The translations under genes and the position numbers were made by a program. A stretch of 50,218 nt of DNA from an uncultured Pirellulaceae bacterium (lineage in GTDB: Bacteria > Planctomycetota > Planctomycetia > Pirellulales > Pirellulaceae). Of the stretch, positions 1 through 8,709 are shown one piece after another (positions within the stretch are counted from its first letter, which is position 1; the number at the start of each line of letters is the position of its first letter). The stretch lies in contig CALFWL010000062.1 in NCBI GenBank assembly GCA_937928215.1, forward strand, positions 1 through 50,218, given 5' to 3'. The notes beneath the pieces are model-generated. The model ran no database searches. It worked only from the letters and a program-made list of their open reading frames with translations, and was not told the origin of the DNA.

Positions 1-90
1 AAAACGTGGCTCAAGGACAATCTGGCACAAACGCATACAGCGAAACGGGCTATCGCATACCGTGAATTTAAAACCGCAGCCCTGCCGTAG
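1..90 (+). CDS. possible C-terminal fragment of a gene cut by the window edge
   Basis: Frame 1 is open from the first base to a TAG at 88-90 and reads KTWLKDNLAQTHTAKRAI..., ending ...FKTAALP. The composition is protein-like (charged, no low complexity), but 29 residues are too few to recognise a family. It could be the tail of a real gene entering from the left or chance openness. Nothing else coding is visible between 91 and 267. Confidence 0.25.
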   Translation, partial: KTWLKDNLAQTHTAKRAIAYREFKTAALP

Positions 91-127
91 GTGCCAAAAA
101 ACAGAGGTAAAACATTTTCATCAGCCC

Positions 128-149
128 AGGGGAAGGCTCCGCCCGCCCC
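128..149. repeat. 22-bp copy of the GGCTCCGCCCG repeat
   Basis: The 22 bases here are the exact reverse complement of 16579-16600. Further relatives sit at 16419-16441 and 16532-16554. The shared core is roughly CGGGAGRGNRAGGCTCCGCCCG. All copies are intergenic. It looks like a small dispersed repeat of this genome; function unknown. Confidence 0.7.
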
Positions 150-267
150 GATCGTTGGTTTGGATTTACAAGACGATTAGGCGATGAAATGCGTGGTTTT
201 CGAGTACTCAAATCCGCCATTGATTTCTTGGTATGTGCTTAGCCACCGCTGTACCGAAGCCTACCTC

Positions 268-1209
268 TCAATCATCCAATGGATGTTTTTTGGGTGCCTG
301 CTCGGTCCTGCCAGATGAAGACCCCTCTTTCACACGCTCTCCGTCAATCATATTTGCCGGTCCATGAACGACCATGGTCCCAGCCCAGAGATCTCCCAGC
401 CGTTTTCGATCTGCGCGAAAGTTGGCGACAGCCAGCTCAGTGAGTGATCCGAATGGAAATAGCAGGTAAATCACATTCCGCAACATCGTTTGTGGAACGC
501 TGGCTGGAAACCCCGTCGTCGCATCGACCACTCGACAGCCGGTAAGCCAACTGCCAAGGCTCACGCCACCGACGCAGTCTTTCATCAACAAGTAGGCAAG
601 AAAGAAAAGTGTCGTCATGACGCATAGCAACGAAAGCACCGCCTGCAAGTCTCGACCTCCGTGACCGATCGTTGAGCCGAACACCCATAATATAAAAACA
701 AACAAAAGAAGTGCTGGCAAACAATCAATTGCGTGAGCCCATTCACGCCTTCGCGCTACGTTGACCCGTTGATGGGGAGTCAATTTCGTGTCCCATCGCC
801 CGGCTGACGAGGACGCAATGGATGGGTTTGATTCTGAAGCCCCATCGATCAATGCCCCGGCCACGTCACGGCGAATGGCAGCATAGACGACCAGTAGAAT
901 CCCCGACACGAGATATAGAGACAGATTTGACCATGTGACACACTGAATCACGAACAGGTATAACCGTTGATCGTTCCGAACGCCCGTGTTCCACAATGCG
1001 TAGCTACTGCGGAAAGCGGGTGATGCCAAGGCGGAATAAGCAGCCACTTCGATCAGTGGCTCGAGCAGAAACGCGGTGCCAACGAAAATGCAGAATAACG
1101 ACTTGCCTTTTTGTGGCTTCCACCAACAAGCCAATGCCAGAGCAACTGCTCCGAGCAAAATTTGCACCAGCAAGGCAAGAACGCGGGTTGTGATACCGGT
1201 CGAAGACAT
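268..1209 (-). CDS. RDD family multi-pass membrane protein
   Basis: About 313 residues with several hydrophobic segments: two near the N-terminus, one around the middle of the N-terminal half, and two flanking a charged loop in the second half. The C-terminal part fits the RDD domain (a segment with GVSLGSWLTGCRVVD, then TMLRNVIYLLFPFG, then DRKRLGDLWAGTMVV). RDD proteins are membrane proteins of mostly undefined, probably transport-related, function. The frame is open further upstream to 1266. I chose the ATG at 1209 because GAAGGA lies 8 bases before it; an ATG at 1218 is the alternative. Tail is hydrophilic. No partner gene is evident; the tRNA-Leu gene lies upstream on the same strand. 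Confidence 0.75.
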   Translation of the reverse strand: MSSTGITTRVLALLVQILLGAVALALACWWKPQKGKSLFCIFVGTAFLLEPLIEVAAYSALASPAFRSSYALWNTGVRNDQRLYLFVIQCVTWSNLSLYLVSGILLVVYAAIRRDVAGALIDGASESNPSIASSSAGRWDTKLTPHQRVNVARRREWAHAIDCLPALLLFVFILWVFGSTIGHGGRDLQAVLSLLCVMTTLFFLAYLLMKDCVGGVSLGSWLTGCRVVDATTGFPASVPQTMLRNVIYLLFPFGSLTELAVANFRADRKRLGDLWAGTMVVHGPANMIDGERVKEGSSSGRTEQAPKKHPLDD

Positions 1210-1315
1210 GCAACTCATCCTTCGGGGCCTGCCCGTCCAATTACAGTACCGTACTCTGCGCAGCAAAAAAGCTCGTGCGGGTCACACGAGCTTGATTACT
1301 CATCAAAAATCAAAG

Positions 1316-1399
1316 TACCGGCGAGAGGACTTGAACCTCCACGGGGTTGCCCCCAATGGATTTTGAATCCATCGCGTCTGCCAATTCCGCCACACCGGC
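1316..1399 (-). tRNA. tRNA-Leu (anticodon CAA)
   Basis: The minus strand folds as a class II tRNA. It has a 7-bp acceptor stem (GCCGGTG with CGCCGGT, two wobble pairs), T8/G9, a D arm containing GGCGGAATTGGCAGACGC, an anticodon stem ATGGA/TCCAT with loop TTCAAAA (anticodon CAA), a long variable arm (GGGGGCAACCCC region) and a T arm with loop TTCAAGT. The discriminator base is A, as in leucine tRNAs. The 3' CCA is not encoded. It reads UUG codons. The gene stands alone. Confidence 0.95.
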
Positions 1400-1802
1400 A
1401 CAGAGCTTTCGTCACACTTGGCGACGATTGGCTGACTGGCCTCAGTTTACTTCAAGCCACCCAATCACGACAAGTCCCAGATTCGTATGTTCGCGTGGAT
1501 CAACAAATTCATGGAACGACGGCATGATAATGTGCAGACGCAAGCACTTGCCCAACAATAACTGCAAGATTTGATTTCACTTCGCTCAAGTAAAATCGGC
1601 GCTGAATCAGGTTCATCCGGCAAGGTATTGGTTCGCGAGTGCCAAGGCGCGAGGAATCAGTGGTGCTGCGACTGAAACGGGTTGAACAGCGGCAGGTAGT
1701 GCTGTTTAGGTTAAGAAGACGCATGTCATCGCTCCGCCGCTCACACCCCACATCAACCCGAACACCCTCACACCGAAAACCGAAAACCTCAGACCGAAAA
1801 CC
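1400..1802. other. intergenic stretch holding one dispersed repeat copy
   Basis: This 403-base stretch between the tRNA and the ABC permease stop contains no convincing gene. It holds repeat copy A (1542-1645) and, at its right end, a small tandem repeat. Short open frames here are not supported by composition or start signals. Confidence 0.6.
1542..1645 (+). repeat. dispersed ~104-bp intergenic element, copy A
   Basis: It aligns along its whole length with copy B (5443-5546, opposite orientation) and copy C (24702-24806), at roughly 80-85 percent identity by eye. Shared blocks include AACAATAACTGC, TTTGATTTCA, TAAAATCGGCG and TTCGCGAGTGC. The ends are AAGCACT and GAGTGCC, short imperfect inverted repeats. 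Similarity stops at these ends, so it behaves as a discrete unit. No protein is encoded. Confidence 0.8.
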
Positions 1803-1808
1803 TCAGAC
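1781..1808. repeat. 14-bp tandem duplication over the permease stop codon
   Basis: CGAAAACCTCAGAC occurs twice in a row (1781-1794 and 1795-1808), preceded by a partial unit CGAAAAC at 1774-1780. The TGA stop of the ABC permease (1803-1805, minus strand) lies inside the second unit, so unit gain or loss could alter the extreme C-terminus or 3' end. Confidence 0.7.
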
Positions 1809-4800
1809 CCGCAGCGATTCCAACAGCGGCAGCCGGGCGACGACGCGAGAGGCAAACCAGGCCGCGACCAGTCCGGCTATCACGATCAAGACAAAAATCA
1901 CCGCCAGATCGATCCACGGAATCGAAGCGTTGCCGATCAGCCAATGAGGCAACGTGGAAAACAAGGCAGCAACGACTCCGATTACCAGCCCCGCGGCCAG
2001 CAGCCAGACGTTTTCCAACAGGATCATGCGAGACAACTGCCCACGTCCAAAACCGACCGCCTGCATTAACGCCAATTCGCGTTTTCGTTCCAGCACGCTG
2101 CGCAATTGAACGGCGGCCAGCCCGAACGTACCAAGCAGCAGCCCCAGACCGCCCAAGGACTGAAACGTACTGAGATAAGTGTTCTGCACGCTCATGAAAC
2201 CGGCGAGCGTCGCGGTTGCGGATCGAGCGTCAAAGCCGTAGTCACCAAAACGGTCTTCCAAGTTCGCGGCAACCTGCGAATCACCCGACTCACGAATCAG
2301 GAAGTAGCGATAGCCGGCCGCAGATGGGAACGCATCGAGGAAATTCTGCTCCGACGCGATCAAACTTCCCTGCAATATTGTGTTAGCCAGAAAACCAACG
2401 GCAACGAAGTGAACCGTTTCGCCGGAATCGTAGTCGACTTTGAACCTCGTTCCGGGCAGATAAATTTTCAAGCTGTAATTGGCGGTGTTCTTGTCGATCA
2501 GCACCGGAATCGGATCTTCTTCCGTTCCAACATGAGCCCCTTCGTCCAGCAAACGCCAGGGATTCGATCGCTGATCATCACGCGATGCCAAAGTTCCACC
2601 CCATGCGAACGGCGTACGTTCATTCTTTCCCGCCGCGTCAAAAGACGCGATAAACTTCTGCGGCACGCCCAACACCTGTGGCTGCGTCGATTGGTACAGA
2701 TTGTTGCAACTGGCGTCTTCACCGCCTTGATATCGAAACGAAAACACTTGAGCATCCTCGTCAACACCCGAACTTTCTGCCAGTTCAATCGGATCGATGA
2801 TCGGCTGGCTACTGGTCGCGATCCAGTCGAACCCCGCCGTTCCTGCTTCGTTTGGAGTGAGTCGAAATGAGCTGACGGCGACAATCAGGAAACTGGCAAC
2901 CGCGACCAAGCCAATCGTCAAAGTGCTGCGAAGTGGGTTCCGACCGGCCGCCCGATTGGCCATCCCCAGCATCGAGCCGACGGAACTCTGGTCACCACGG
3001 CGCGGTTGCTTGAGCCATTGCAGAACAAACAGCAACAGAGCGGTCAGCACCAGAAAACCGGCTCCCATAAAAGCACCCGCCTGAGCCTCTCCAGCCAATC
3101 GGGTGGCTAATACGCTCAACCCTAACGCGACAACAAGCAACATCCAGCCAAGCCATCGTCGGGAAGGTGTCCGCTTGCCTGTTGCTGAACGATCTTCGAA
3201 CTGACCCGCCAATAACCGTGTGATGCTCTGTCGACCTGCCGATCGCAGCGACCAGAATATCGTCGTCGCACAAATCAACATCCCAATCACCAGACCCAAG
3301 ATCAAGCTGGTGGGACTGATGTAGAGTTTCAAAAACGGTTGAGCGATCGCTCCGACCCACCAAGTGGTCAGTCCATGCACCATCGTCGCCGCGTAGCCAA
3401 CCCCTAACTGGACTCCCAGCCACGCACCCAAGGCCGCGACGCACAACATTTCGATCATGAAACTTCGCCGCACCGTCGGCGGATCCCAACCGACGGCCGC
3501 CATCACGCCCAATTCAGTGGCGCGCTGCTGCATCGCCAAGCGAAATAACAACGCGACCAAAATCAGCGCCGCTGCGATCACAAACATGCTCAATGCAAGA
3601 AACAGAACATCAAACGGAGTCGAACCTGATGATGCCTCTAGGCCACGCCGCTTGATATCCACCAATTCCAAGCCGGTATCAGCTTGATCGCGTACCAACG
3701 AAGCGGAAAGTTTTTGTTCAATCTCCGACCGGTCGCCTTCCGAAACCGGAATTCGAAAACTGGTGATTTGTCCGAACCGGCTGGCCCATAATTTTTGCCC
3801 GGCCACAAGAGAAACAAACGCTTTGGGTGTTGTTCGATAAAGCGTCCAATAGTCGTCATCTTGCGAACGAATTTTATCGGCCGTTTCAAATGGCAGGTCC
3901 CAGTTCTCGATCGACGCCGCATCCGTCAGACCCGGCACCTCGGGCGTAAGATACATATCGTTGGCAACGGTCGGACGATCTTCGTAGACCGCCGGAATCA
4001 TCTCACCGCGTCGACGTACAACAGGAGCTTCCGCGGGCTCGACCAGTTTGGCAACGTCCGCAAGAGTGAACATTGCTGTTCGTTCGACTTGCTTTCCACC
4101 CTTCGATTCGGGCTCGAAGTAAGTCAGCCGAATTTTGTCACCAACCTGAGCTTGCAAGTCACGAGCCGCCCACTCGTTGAGTACGACTTCTTCTTCGCCC
4201 GGCTGTTGAATTGGCTTGCCGGAGATCGCTGACATCGGCTGAAATGAATCATCCAAATCAATCGACGCGACCATCGAGAACGGAATCCCAGCCTCGTCCA
4301 CGGAATCTTCGTCGCGAATATCGTTTGCCAGATAGGTGAACACCGGCTTTGCGTCTGGAAATGTCTCCTGGACCGCAGCAGCGACCGACTCGTTCATAAC
4401 CAACCGATCGGATGAAAGCGTCCAGTAGTCAAAAACGACTTCATTGGCTGATTCTTCTTCACTCGATTCGCCTTCAAATTTCAAGGTCGCCCGCTTCAGA
4501 ATCAAGCCAACGTCTTCCAGCGCTGGCCGGATCGAATCATTCAACCGACGGGTGACCTTCGCCGGAACCAATTCGCCATCGCGTGACGAAAGCATCAGCA
4601 TATTGGCCTGTCGAGCCGACGATTTATGTTTGAGCACCGTGCGAGATAACGCGTCTTGCAGCAAATCGATCGGCACGTAAATGTTCAGCGGGTCGGCTTG
4701 AGTCGGATGCAAACCGAATCGGCCGAGCCCCGACGTCGGCAAAATGAAATCGACTTTCAGTCCAACCAAACTCTCAATCAATCCGTCTTTCTTTCCTAAC

Positions 4801-5336
4801 GAACTGTCCGCTGGCAGCTGGCCTCGTTTGGGGATTCGCAAGGTCAGCATGACATCGCCCGCCTGGACCTCGGCCGCAGTCACGCCCAGATCATCAGCCA
4901 ACGCTTGATTGATAGCCACGTGCTCACCCGTTGGCATGGGCATCGGCCACGATCCTGGAGCATCGAGATCAACAAAATCCTGGCGAGCACCGATCACGGT
5001 GACATTGGAAGATCGCGCCCGCCCTGATTCGTTCTGAACCGTTCCACCCGGAAAGAAAATCACCGGCACAACCTGATCGTAGCGATCCTGCACGACATCA
5101 ATTTCATTCAGATCTTCAGCCAGTTGCTCACGAAAGAAGCCATCAGAAACAAGCAACTGGTCCACGCCCGCCAACCGGTCAAGCGTCAACGCTCGCAGGC
5201 TGCCCCGCATGCTGTCACCAACCATCAACGCGCCCGAGAGCACGGCCGTGGCCGCCGCCACCCCAAGCGCGATTGCAACATTGGACCGCCAATGGTGTAA
5301 CAAACTACGCTGAATGAGTAACCAACGTGTAAGCAT
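1803..5336 (-). CDS. ABC transporter permease, FtsX/MacB type
   Basis: 1177 residues. One transmembrane segment near residues 18-40 is followed by a large extracytoplasmic region, then an FtsX-like permease domain with several membrane segments (about 575-700, containing RATELGVMAAVGWDP), more membrane segments, a second soluble region and a final FtsX-like domain (about 1050-1170, containing RKRELALMQAVGFGRGQ). The two RxxELxxMxAVG signatures are the cytoplasmic coupling motifs of this family. Such permeases pair with LolD/MacB-like ATPases and move lipoproteins or other envelope substrates. The likely ATPase is encoded at 8710-9384 on the same strand, but a fucosidase and an opposite-strand MATE gene lie between. 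Start is ATG at 5336. Confidence 0.9.
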   Translation of the reverse strand: MLTRWLLIQRSLLHHWRSNVAIALGVAAATAVLSGALMVGDSMRGSLRALTLDRLAGVDQLLVSDGFFREQLAEDLNEIDVVQDRYDQVVPVIFFPGGTVQNESGRARSSNVTVIGARQDFVDLDAPGSWPMPMPTGEHVAINQALADDLGVTAAEVQAGDVMLTLRIPKRGQLPADSSLGKKDGLIESLVGLKVDFILPTSGLGRFGLHPTQADPLNIYVPIDLLQDALSRTVLKHKSSARQANMLMLSSRDGELVPAKVTRRLNDSIRPALEDVGLILKRATLKFEGESSEEESANEVVFDYWTLSSDRLVMNESVAAAVQETFPDAKPVFTYLANDIRDEDSVDEAGIPFSMVASIDLDDSFQPMSAISGKPIQQPGEEEVVLNEWAARDLQAQVGDKIRLTYFEPESKGGKQVERTAMFTLADVAKLVEPAEAPVVRRRGEMIPAVYEDRPTVANDMYLTPEVPGLTDAASIENWDLPFETADKIRSQDDDYWTLYRTTPKAFVSLVAGQKLWASRFGQITSFRIPVSEGDRSEIEQKLSASLVRDQADTGLELVDIKRRGLEASSGSTPFDVLFLALSMFVIAAALILVALLFRLAMQQRATELGVMAAVGWDPPTVRRSFMIEMLCVAALGAWLGVQLGVGYAATMVHGLTTWWVGAIAQPFLKLYISPTSLILGLVIGMLICATTIFWSLRSAGRQSITRLLAGQFEDRSATGKRTPSRRWLGWMLLVVALGLSVLATRLAGEAQAGAFMGAGFLVLTALLLFVLQWLKQPRRGDQSSVGSMLGMANRAAGRNPLRSTLTIGLVAVASFLIVAVSSFRLTPNEAGTAGFDWIATSSQPIIDPIELAESSGVDEDAQVFSFRYQGGEDASCNNLYQSTQPQVLGVPQKFIASFDAAGKNERTPFAWGGTLASRDDQRSNPWRLLDEGAHVGTEEDPIPVLIDKNTANYSLKIYLPGTRFKVDYDSGETVHFVAVGFLANTILQGSLIASEQNFLDAFPSAAGYRYFLIRESGDSQVAANLEDRFGDYGFDARSATATLAGFMSVQNTYLSTFQSLGGLGLLLGTFGLAAVQLRSVLERKRELALMQAVGFGRGQLSRMILLENVWLLAAGLVIGVVAALFSTLPHWLIGNASIPWIDLAVIFVLIVIAGLVAAWFASRVVARLPLLESLRV

Positions 5337-5442
5337 AAGCGACGGAACCTTGTGATCATCGAAGGATTAAACGCTCATACCATACTCGACGCCATGCCGA
5401 CTGTCGTCCCGCTTTGCACGAGACGACACTTCAACGCAACGG

Positions 5443-5546
5443 CTTTAGCACTCGCGAATCAATAAGTTGCCGCATGAACATATTCAACGCCGATTTTACA
5501 CAAGCGAAATGAAATCAAATCTGGCAGTTATTGTTGGCAAGTGCTT
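5443..5546 (-). repeat. dispersed ~104-bp intergenic element, copy B
   Basis: Read on the minus strand this copy begins AAGCACTTGCC and ends GCGAGTGCTAAAG, matching copies A and C throughout. It fills the space between the fucosidase stop and the permease start. Its left terminus overlaps the TAA stop of the fucosidase (5545-5547), so the element's boundary coincides with the end of that gene. Confidence 0.8.
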
Positions 5547-7128
5547 ACTCGATGGCGATTGCAAACACGTTCGCGTCATCCGAGGGCAAACCCTCAGGGG
5601 CGGTAAACGAGAGAGTGCCGTCTTGGGCCTGCTTGAATTCAAGCCCGCCATCGATCGTCAACGCGGCAACGCCAGCAACCTTGCCGTCGAAATCAGCAAA
5701 CGCCTTCAGTTCGACCTTCGAACCAGCCTCCGGTCTGCCCAACAGAGTTGCGAAGACCAACTTGCCATCTTTGCTGGCGGTGTAGCGAATGTCCTTGGCG
5801 CTGTATTTCAGATTCAAAAACTTGCGATGCTCTTTGAAGCCACCGGTCGGCTCCTTGGTCGGGCCTTCGCCAAACGTGATCCACGGACGGGTCTCGTAAA
5901 TCGCCTGAGCGTGCATCTTGAGCCATTCACCTAGACCCAACATCGTCGCGCGCTGGTCGTCGGGAATCGAGCCGTCTGCCTTGGGACTGATGTTCAGCAG
6001 TACAACGCCGTTCTTGCTGACCGTATCGATCGTCGCGTGAATCACATCGGCTGCCGGCTTCACTTTCAAGTTTTCAGTGTAACACCACGATCCGGTGCTG
6101 ATCGTGTCGTCGGTCATCCAGACTTCTTTGCTGGCTCCGCTGGTGCGAGCCTTCTCATGATCGAGAATGGAAAACGAAAGTGGCAGGTCTTCTTGCTTGC
6201 GAACGATCACCACATCGCGCCCCCACTTCTTTGCCTCATTCAAATAATGAGCCGCAAACTCCAAGCGAACATTTTCCGGCACTTGATCCAGCCACGCATC
6301 GAACCAAATGATATCGGGTTGGTACTTGGCGATCACTTCTTTCAGTTTGCCCAACCAAACTTCTTCCAGCCATTTGTCTTCAGGAATGTTGCCGTACAAC
6401 ATTGCCAGTTTAGGATCATCGGAAGCAGGTGGCTGACCCTTGTAAAACGGGTAGTGACTGTTCCCATTCGCACCTTTTGAACCTTTGGGGTCAAGTTCGA
6501 CAGGCTCTCCATTTCGCTGCAACTGTCGGGAGTGGTGGAAAGTTGTAATCAACTTCATGTCACGCTTACGAAGCTCTTCTGCCAGTTCTCCGGTGACGTC
6601 ACGCTTGGGCCCCATGTCGACTGAATTCCAAGGTGTAATGTCGCTGTCCCACATGCTGAAGCCGTCATGATGTTCGGCGACTGGACCGGCGAACTTAGCA
6701 CCCGTTTTCTCAAACAAGTCCGCCCATTCAGCCGGATCAAAATGCTCCGCCTTGAAATCCTTGACGAAATCGTGATAGCCGAACTCGCTGGGATCACCGT
6801 ATTTCTTAACGTGATGCTTGTACTCTTTTTTGTTGGGCAAGTGCATGTGGCGAGGATACCACTCGTTGCCGAAGGCCGGCACGCTGTACACGCCCCAATG
6901 AAAATAAATTCCAATCTTGGCATCACGCAGCCATTCGGGGGCCTCGTTGTGCGCCGCCAAGGATTCGACAGTTGGTTGATAGGTTGAAGCCTCCGTTGCC
7001 GTCGCGGTCTGAGCGATCGTGACGCCGTTCGAAAGACAAGCCACGAAAGCAACGGCCAGCAGGCAGCGCATTGATCGAATGAAATCGCTTGCGGCAGTGG
7101 AACAAGACGCTGGAATGATTAAGCTCAT
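5545..7128 (-). CDS. exported alpha-L-fucosidase, glycoside hydrolase family 29
   Basis: 527 residues with an N-terminal signal peptide (hydrophobic MRCLLAVAFVACLSNG stretch after a short polar lead). The catalytic barrel shows family GH29 blocks: IGIYFHWGVYSVPAFG, EHHDGFSMWDSDITPW, and around residue 279 DIIWFDAWLD, where the Asp of WFDA matches the usual nucleophile position. GH29 enzymes release alpha-linked fucose, e.g. from fucoidan or host glycans; export fits polysaccharide scavenging. The ATG at 7128 is preceded by AAGGGAAA; the ATG at 7071 is an alternative that would give a tighter signal peptide. The stop codon lies in repeat copy B. The MATE gene upstream is divergent. Confidence 0.9.
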   Translation of the reverse strand: MSLIIPASCSTAASDFIRSMRCLLAVAFVACLSNGVTIAQTATATEASTYQPTVESLAAHNEAPEWLRDAKIGIYFHWGVYSVPAFGNEWYPRHMHLPNKKEYKHHVKKYGDPSEFGYHDFVKDFKAEHFDPAEWADLFEKTGAKFAGPVAEHHDGFSMWDSDITPWNSVDMGPKRDVTGELAEELRKRDMKLITTFHHSRQLQRNGEPVELDPKGSKGANGNSHYPFYKGQPPASDDPKLAMLYGNIPEDKWLEEVWLGKLKEVIAKYQPDIIWFDAWLDQVPENVRLEFAAHYLNEAKKWGRDVVIVRKQEDLPLSFSILDHEKARTSGASKEVWMTDDTISTGSWCYTENLKVKPAADVIHATIDTVSKNGVVLLNISPKADGSIPDDQRATMLGLGEWLKMHAQAIYETRPWITFGEGPTKEPTGGFKEHRKFLNLKYSAKDIRYTASKDGKLVFATLLGRPEAGSKVELKAFADFDGKVAGVAALTIDGGLEFKQAQDGTLSFTAPEGLPSDDANVFAIAIE

Positions 7129-7350
7129 CGCTGAGTTTCCCTTGTGGTTGTAAAGGCGTGACGAAAGATGGTTTCCGATTGAAAATAAAGATCAACCTGT
7201 TCTAAACCCTCGATCCAACGTCAGGTTGCGGAATACCTTGAAACAATCACAATTCTTGCCCGAACCTTCCGCCGACGCAACGCTCCGTCCGGAATAGACT
7301 CCATTCATCAACCGCTTGGCCGGACGGTTCGCCAGAAAAACGACCCAACT

Positions 7351-8706
7351 ATGCCTCGACCGCAACTTCCCAGTCCAAGTGAATTTATCCAGTTGCTGCG
7401 GATCGCATGGCCGCTGATCTTGGCCCAGCTTGCGCAAAACTCACTGACTTTCATTGACACGATGATGGTGGGGCGACTAGGCGAGCAATCACTGGCGGGG
7501 ATCGCGATCGGAGGAACCGTCTTTTTCTTCGTTGTCTTCATTCTGTCCGGAATGATTCTGGCGGTTGGCCCGATGGTGTCTCAGGCGATCGGTGCCGACA
7601 ATCCGGCCGACGCGTCGCTGGCAGCACAACAAGGTCTCTGGCTGGCGATTTTCATGGTGCCGCTGACGGCAATCATTTTCACGGGAATTCACCCTTGGTT
7701 GATCTGGTCAGGACAGTCGATCGAAACGGCCGATCTTGCATCCTCGTATCTGCGGGCGATCTCGTGGGGCCTTCCCGCCATGTTCGGCCTATTCGCACTA
7801 CGAGGGTTTCTGGAGGGACACTCCGACACAACGCCGATCATGTTGATCTGCTTCATGGGCGTCGGGCTGAACGTCATCGCCAACCGAGTACTGATTTTCG
7901 GTTGGTCATGGATTCCAGCAATGGGCCTGATCGGCACTGGCTATGCCAGCGCGATTGTCTATACGGTAATGTTTTTAGCGATGGCGATTTTTATCCGCGT
8001 CAAATATTCCGATTACCCCGTGATCTCGCTGCGCCCGTTTCCTTGTTGGAAAATCATTGCCGAGATCGCCAGAATCGGCGCCCCGATTGGAATGACAATT
8101 GGCTTCGAGATCGGGCTGTTCAGCTTGATGGCGTTTATGATCGGCAAATTCGGGACCGAGCCCTTGGCGGCTCATCAGATCGCGATCCAATCCGCATCCA
8201 TCAGTTTCATGATTCCACTTGGAATTGGATTGGCAGCATCCATCCGAGTCGGCAACGCGATCGGACGTGGATCGCGATCAGACGCGGCCGCATCGGGATA
8301 CGCGGGAATGATGATGGCATTGTCGTATGCCGTTTTTTCCGGATTGGTCTTCTGGTTTTTACCCGAAGCCGTGCTCAGTTTATACTTCGATGTCCGCAGT
8401 CCAGAAAACGAAGCCACGACAAAGATCGCGGTGTCGTTCCTACAGGTCGCTGCCACGTTTCAGCTGTTCGACGCGATTCAAGTGGTGGCGTCCTGCTGTC
8501 TGCGAGGACTCAAGGACACCCGAGCGGCGATGATGCTTTCGCTGCTGTCGTACTGGGTCGTCGGATTGGCGGCTTGCCTGCTGTTGAGCTACACCTTCGA
8601 GTTCGGCCCAATCGGATTCTGGTTCGGAGCCGCCGTCGCGTTGGGTACGGCCGCAATCTTGCTGACAACCAGGTTTTACAATCAGGTCAGTCGATCGTCG
8701 TCTTGA
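7351..8706 (+). CDS. MATE family multidrug/cation antiporter (NorM-like)
   Basis: 451 residues made almost wholly of hydrophobic helices, about twelve, arranged as two MatE repeats. Family features include the N-terminal IAWPLILAQLAQNSLTFIDT stretch with MMVGRLGEQSLAG, and the matching second-half segment GAPIGMTIGFEIGLFS with LAAHQIAIQ. MATE proteins export drugs and metabolites using sodium or proton gradients. Its TGA ends 3 bases before the end of the convergent ABC ATPase gene, so the two transcripts must overlap or terminate inside each other. It sits between the presumed halves of one ABC transporter, suggesting insertion or rearrangement. Confidence 0.92.
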   Translation: MPRPQLPSPSEFIQLLRIAWPLILAQLAQNSLTFIDTMMVGRLGEQSLAGIAIGGTVFFFVVFILSGMILAVGPMVSQAIGADNPADASLAAQQGLWLAIFMVPLTAIIFTGIHPWLIWSGQSIETADLASSYLRAISWGLPAMFGLFALRGFLEGHSDTTPIMLICFMGVGLNVIANRVLIFGWSWIPAMGLIGTGYASAIVYTVMFLAMAIFIRVKYSDYPVISLRPFPCWKIIAEIARIGAPIGMTIGFEIGLFSLMAFMIGKFGTEPLAAHQIAIQSASISFMIPLGIGLAASIRVGNAIGRGSRSDAAASGYAGMMMALSYAVFSGLVFWFLPEAVLSLYFDVRSPENEATTKIAVSFLQVAATFQLFDAIQVVASCCLRGLKDTRAAMMLSLLSYWVVGLAACLLLSYTFEFGPIGFWFGAAVALGTAAILLTTRFYNQVSRSSS

Positions 8707-8709
8707 GAC

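Noticed and set aside
1509-1751. Small frame giving a peptide similar to one at 5467-5934 (IQRRFY-SE-KSNLAVIVG)
   Set aside because: The likeness comes from the dispersed DNA repeat lying in both places; no start signals, so not a conserved peptide family.
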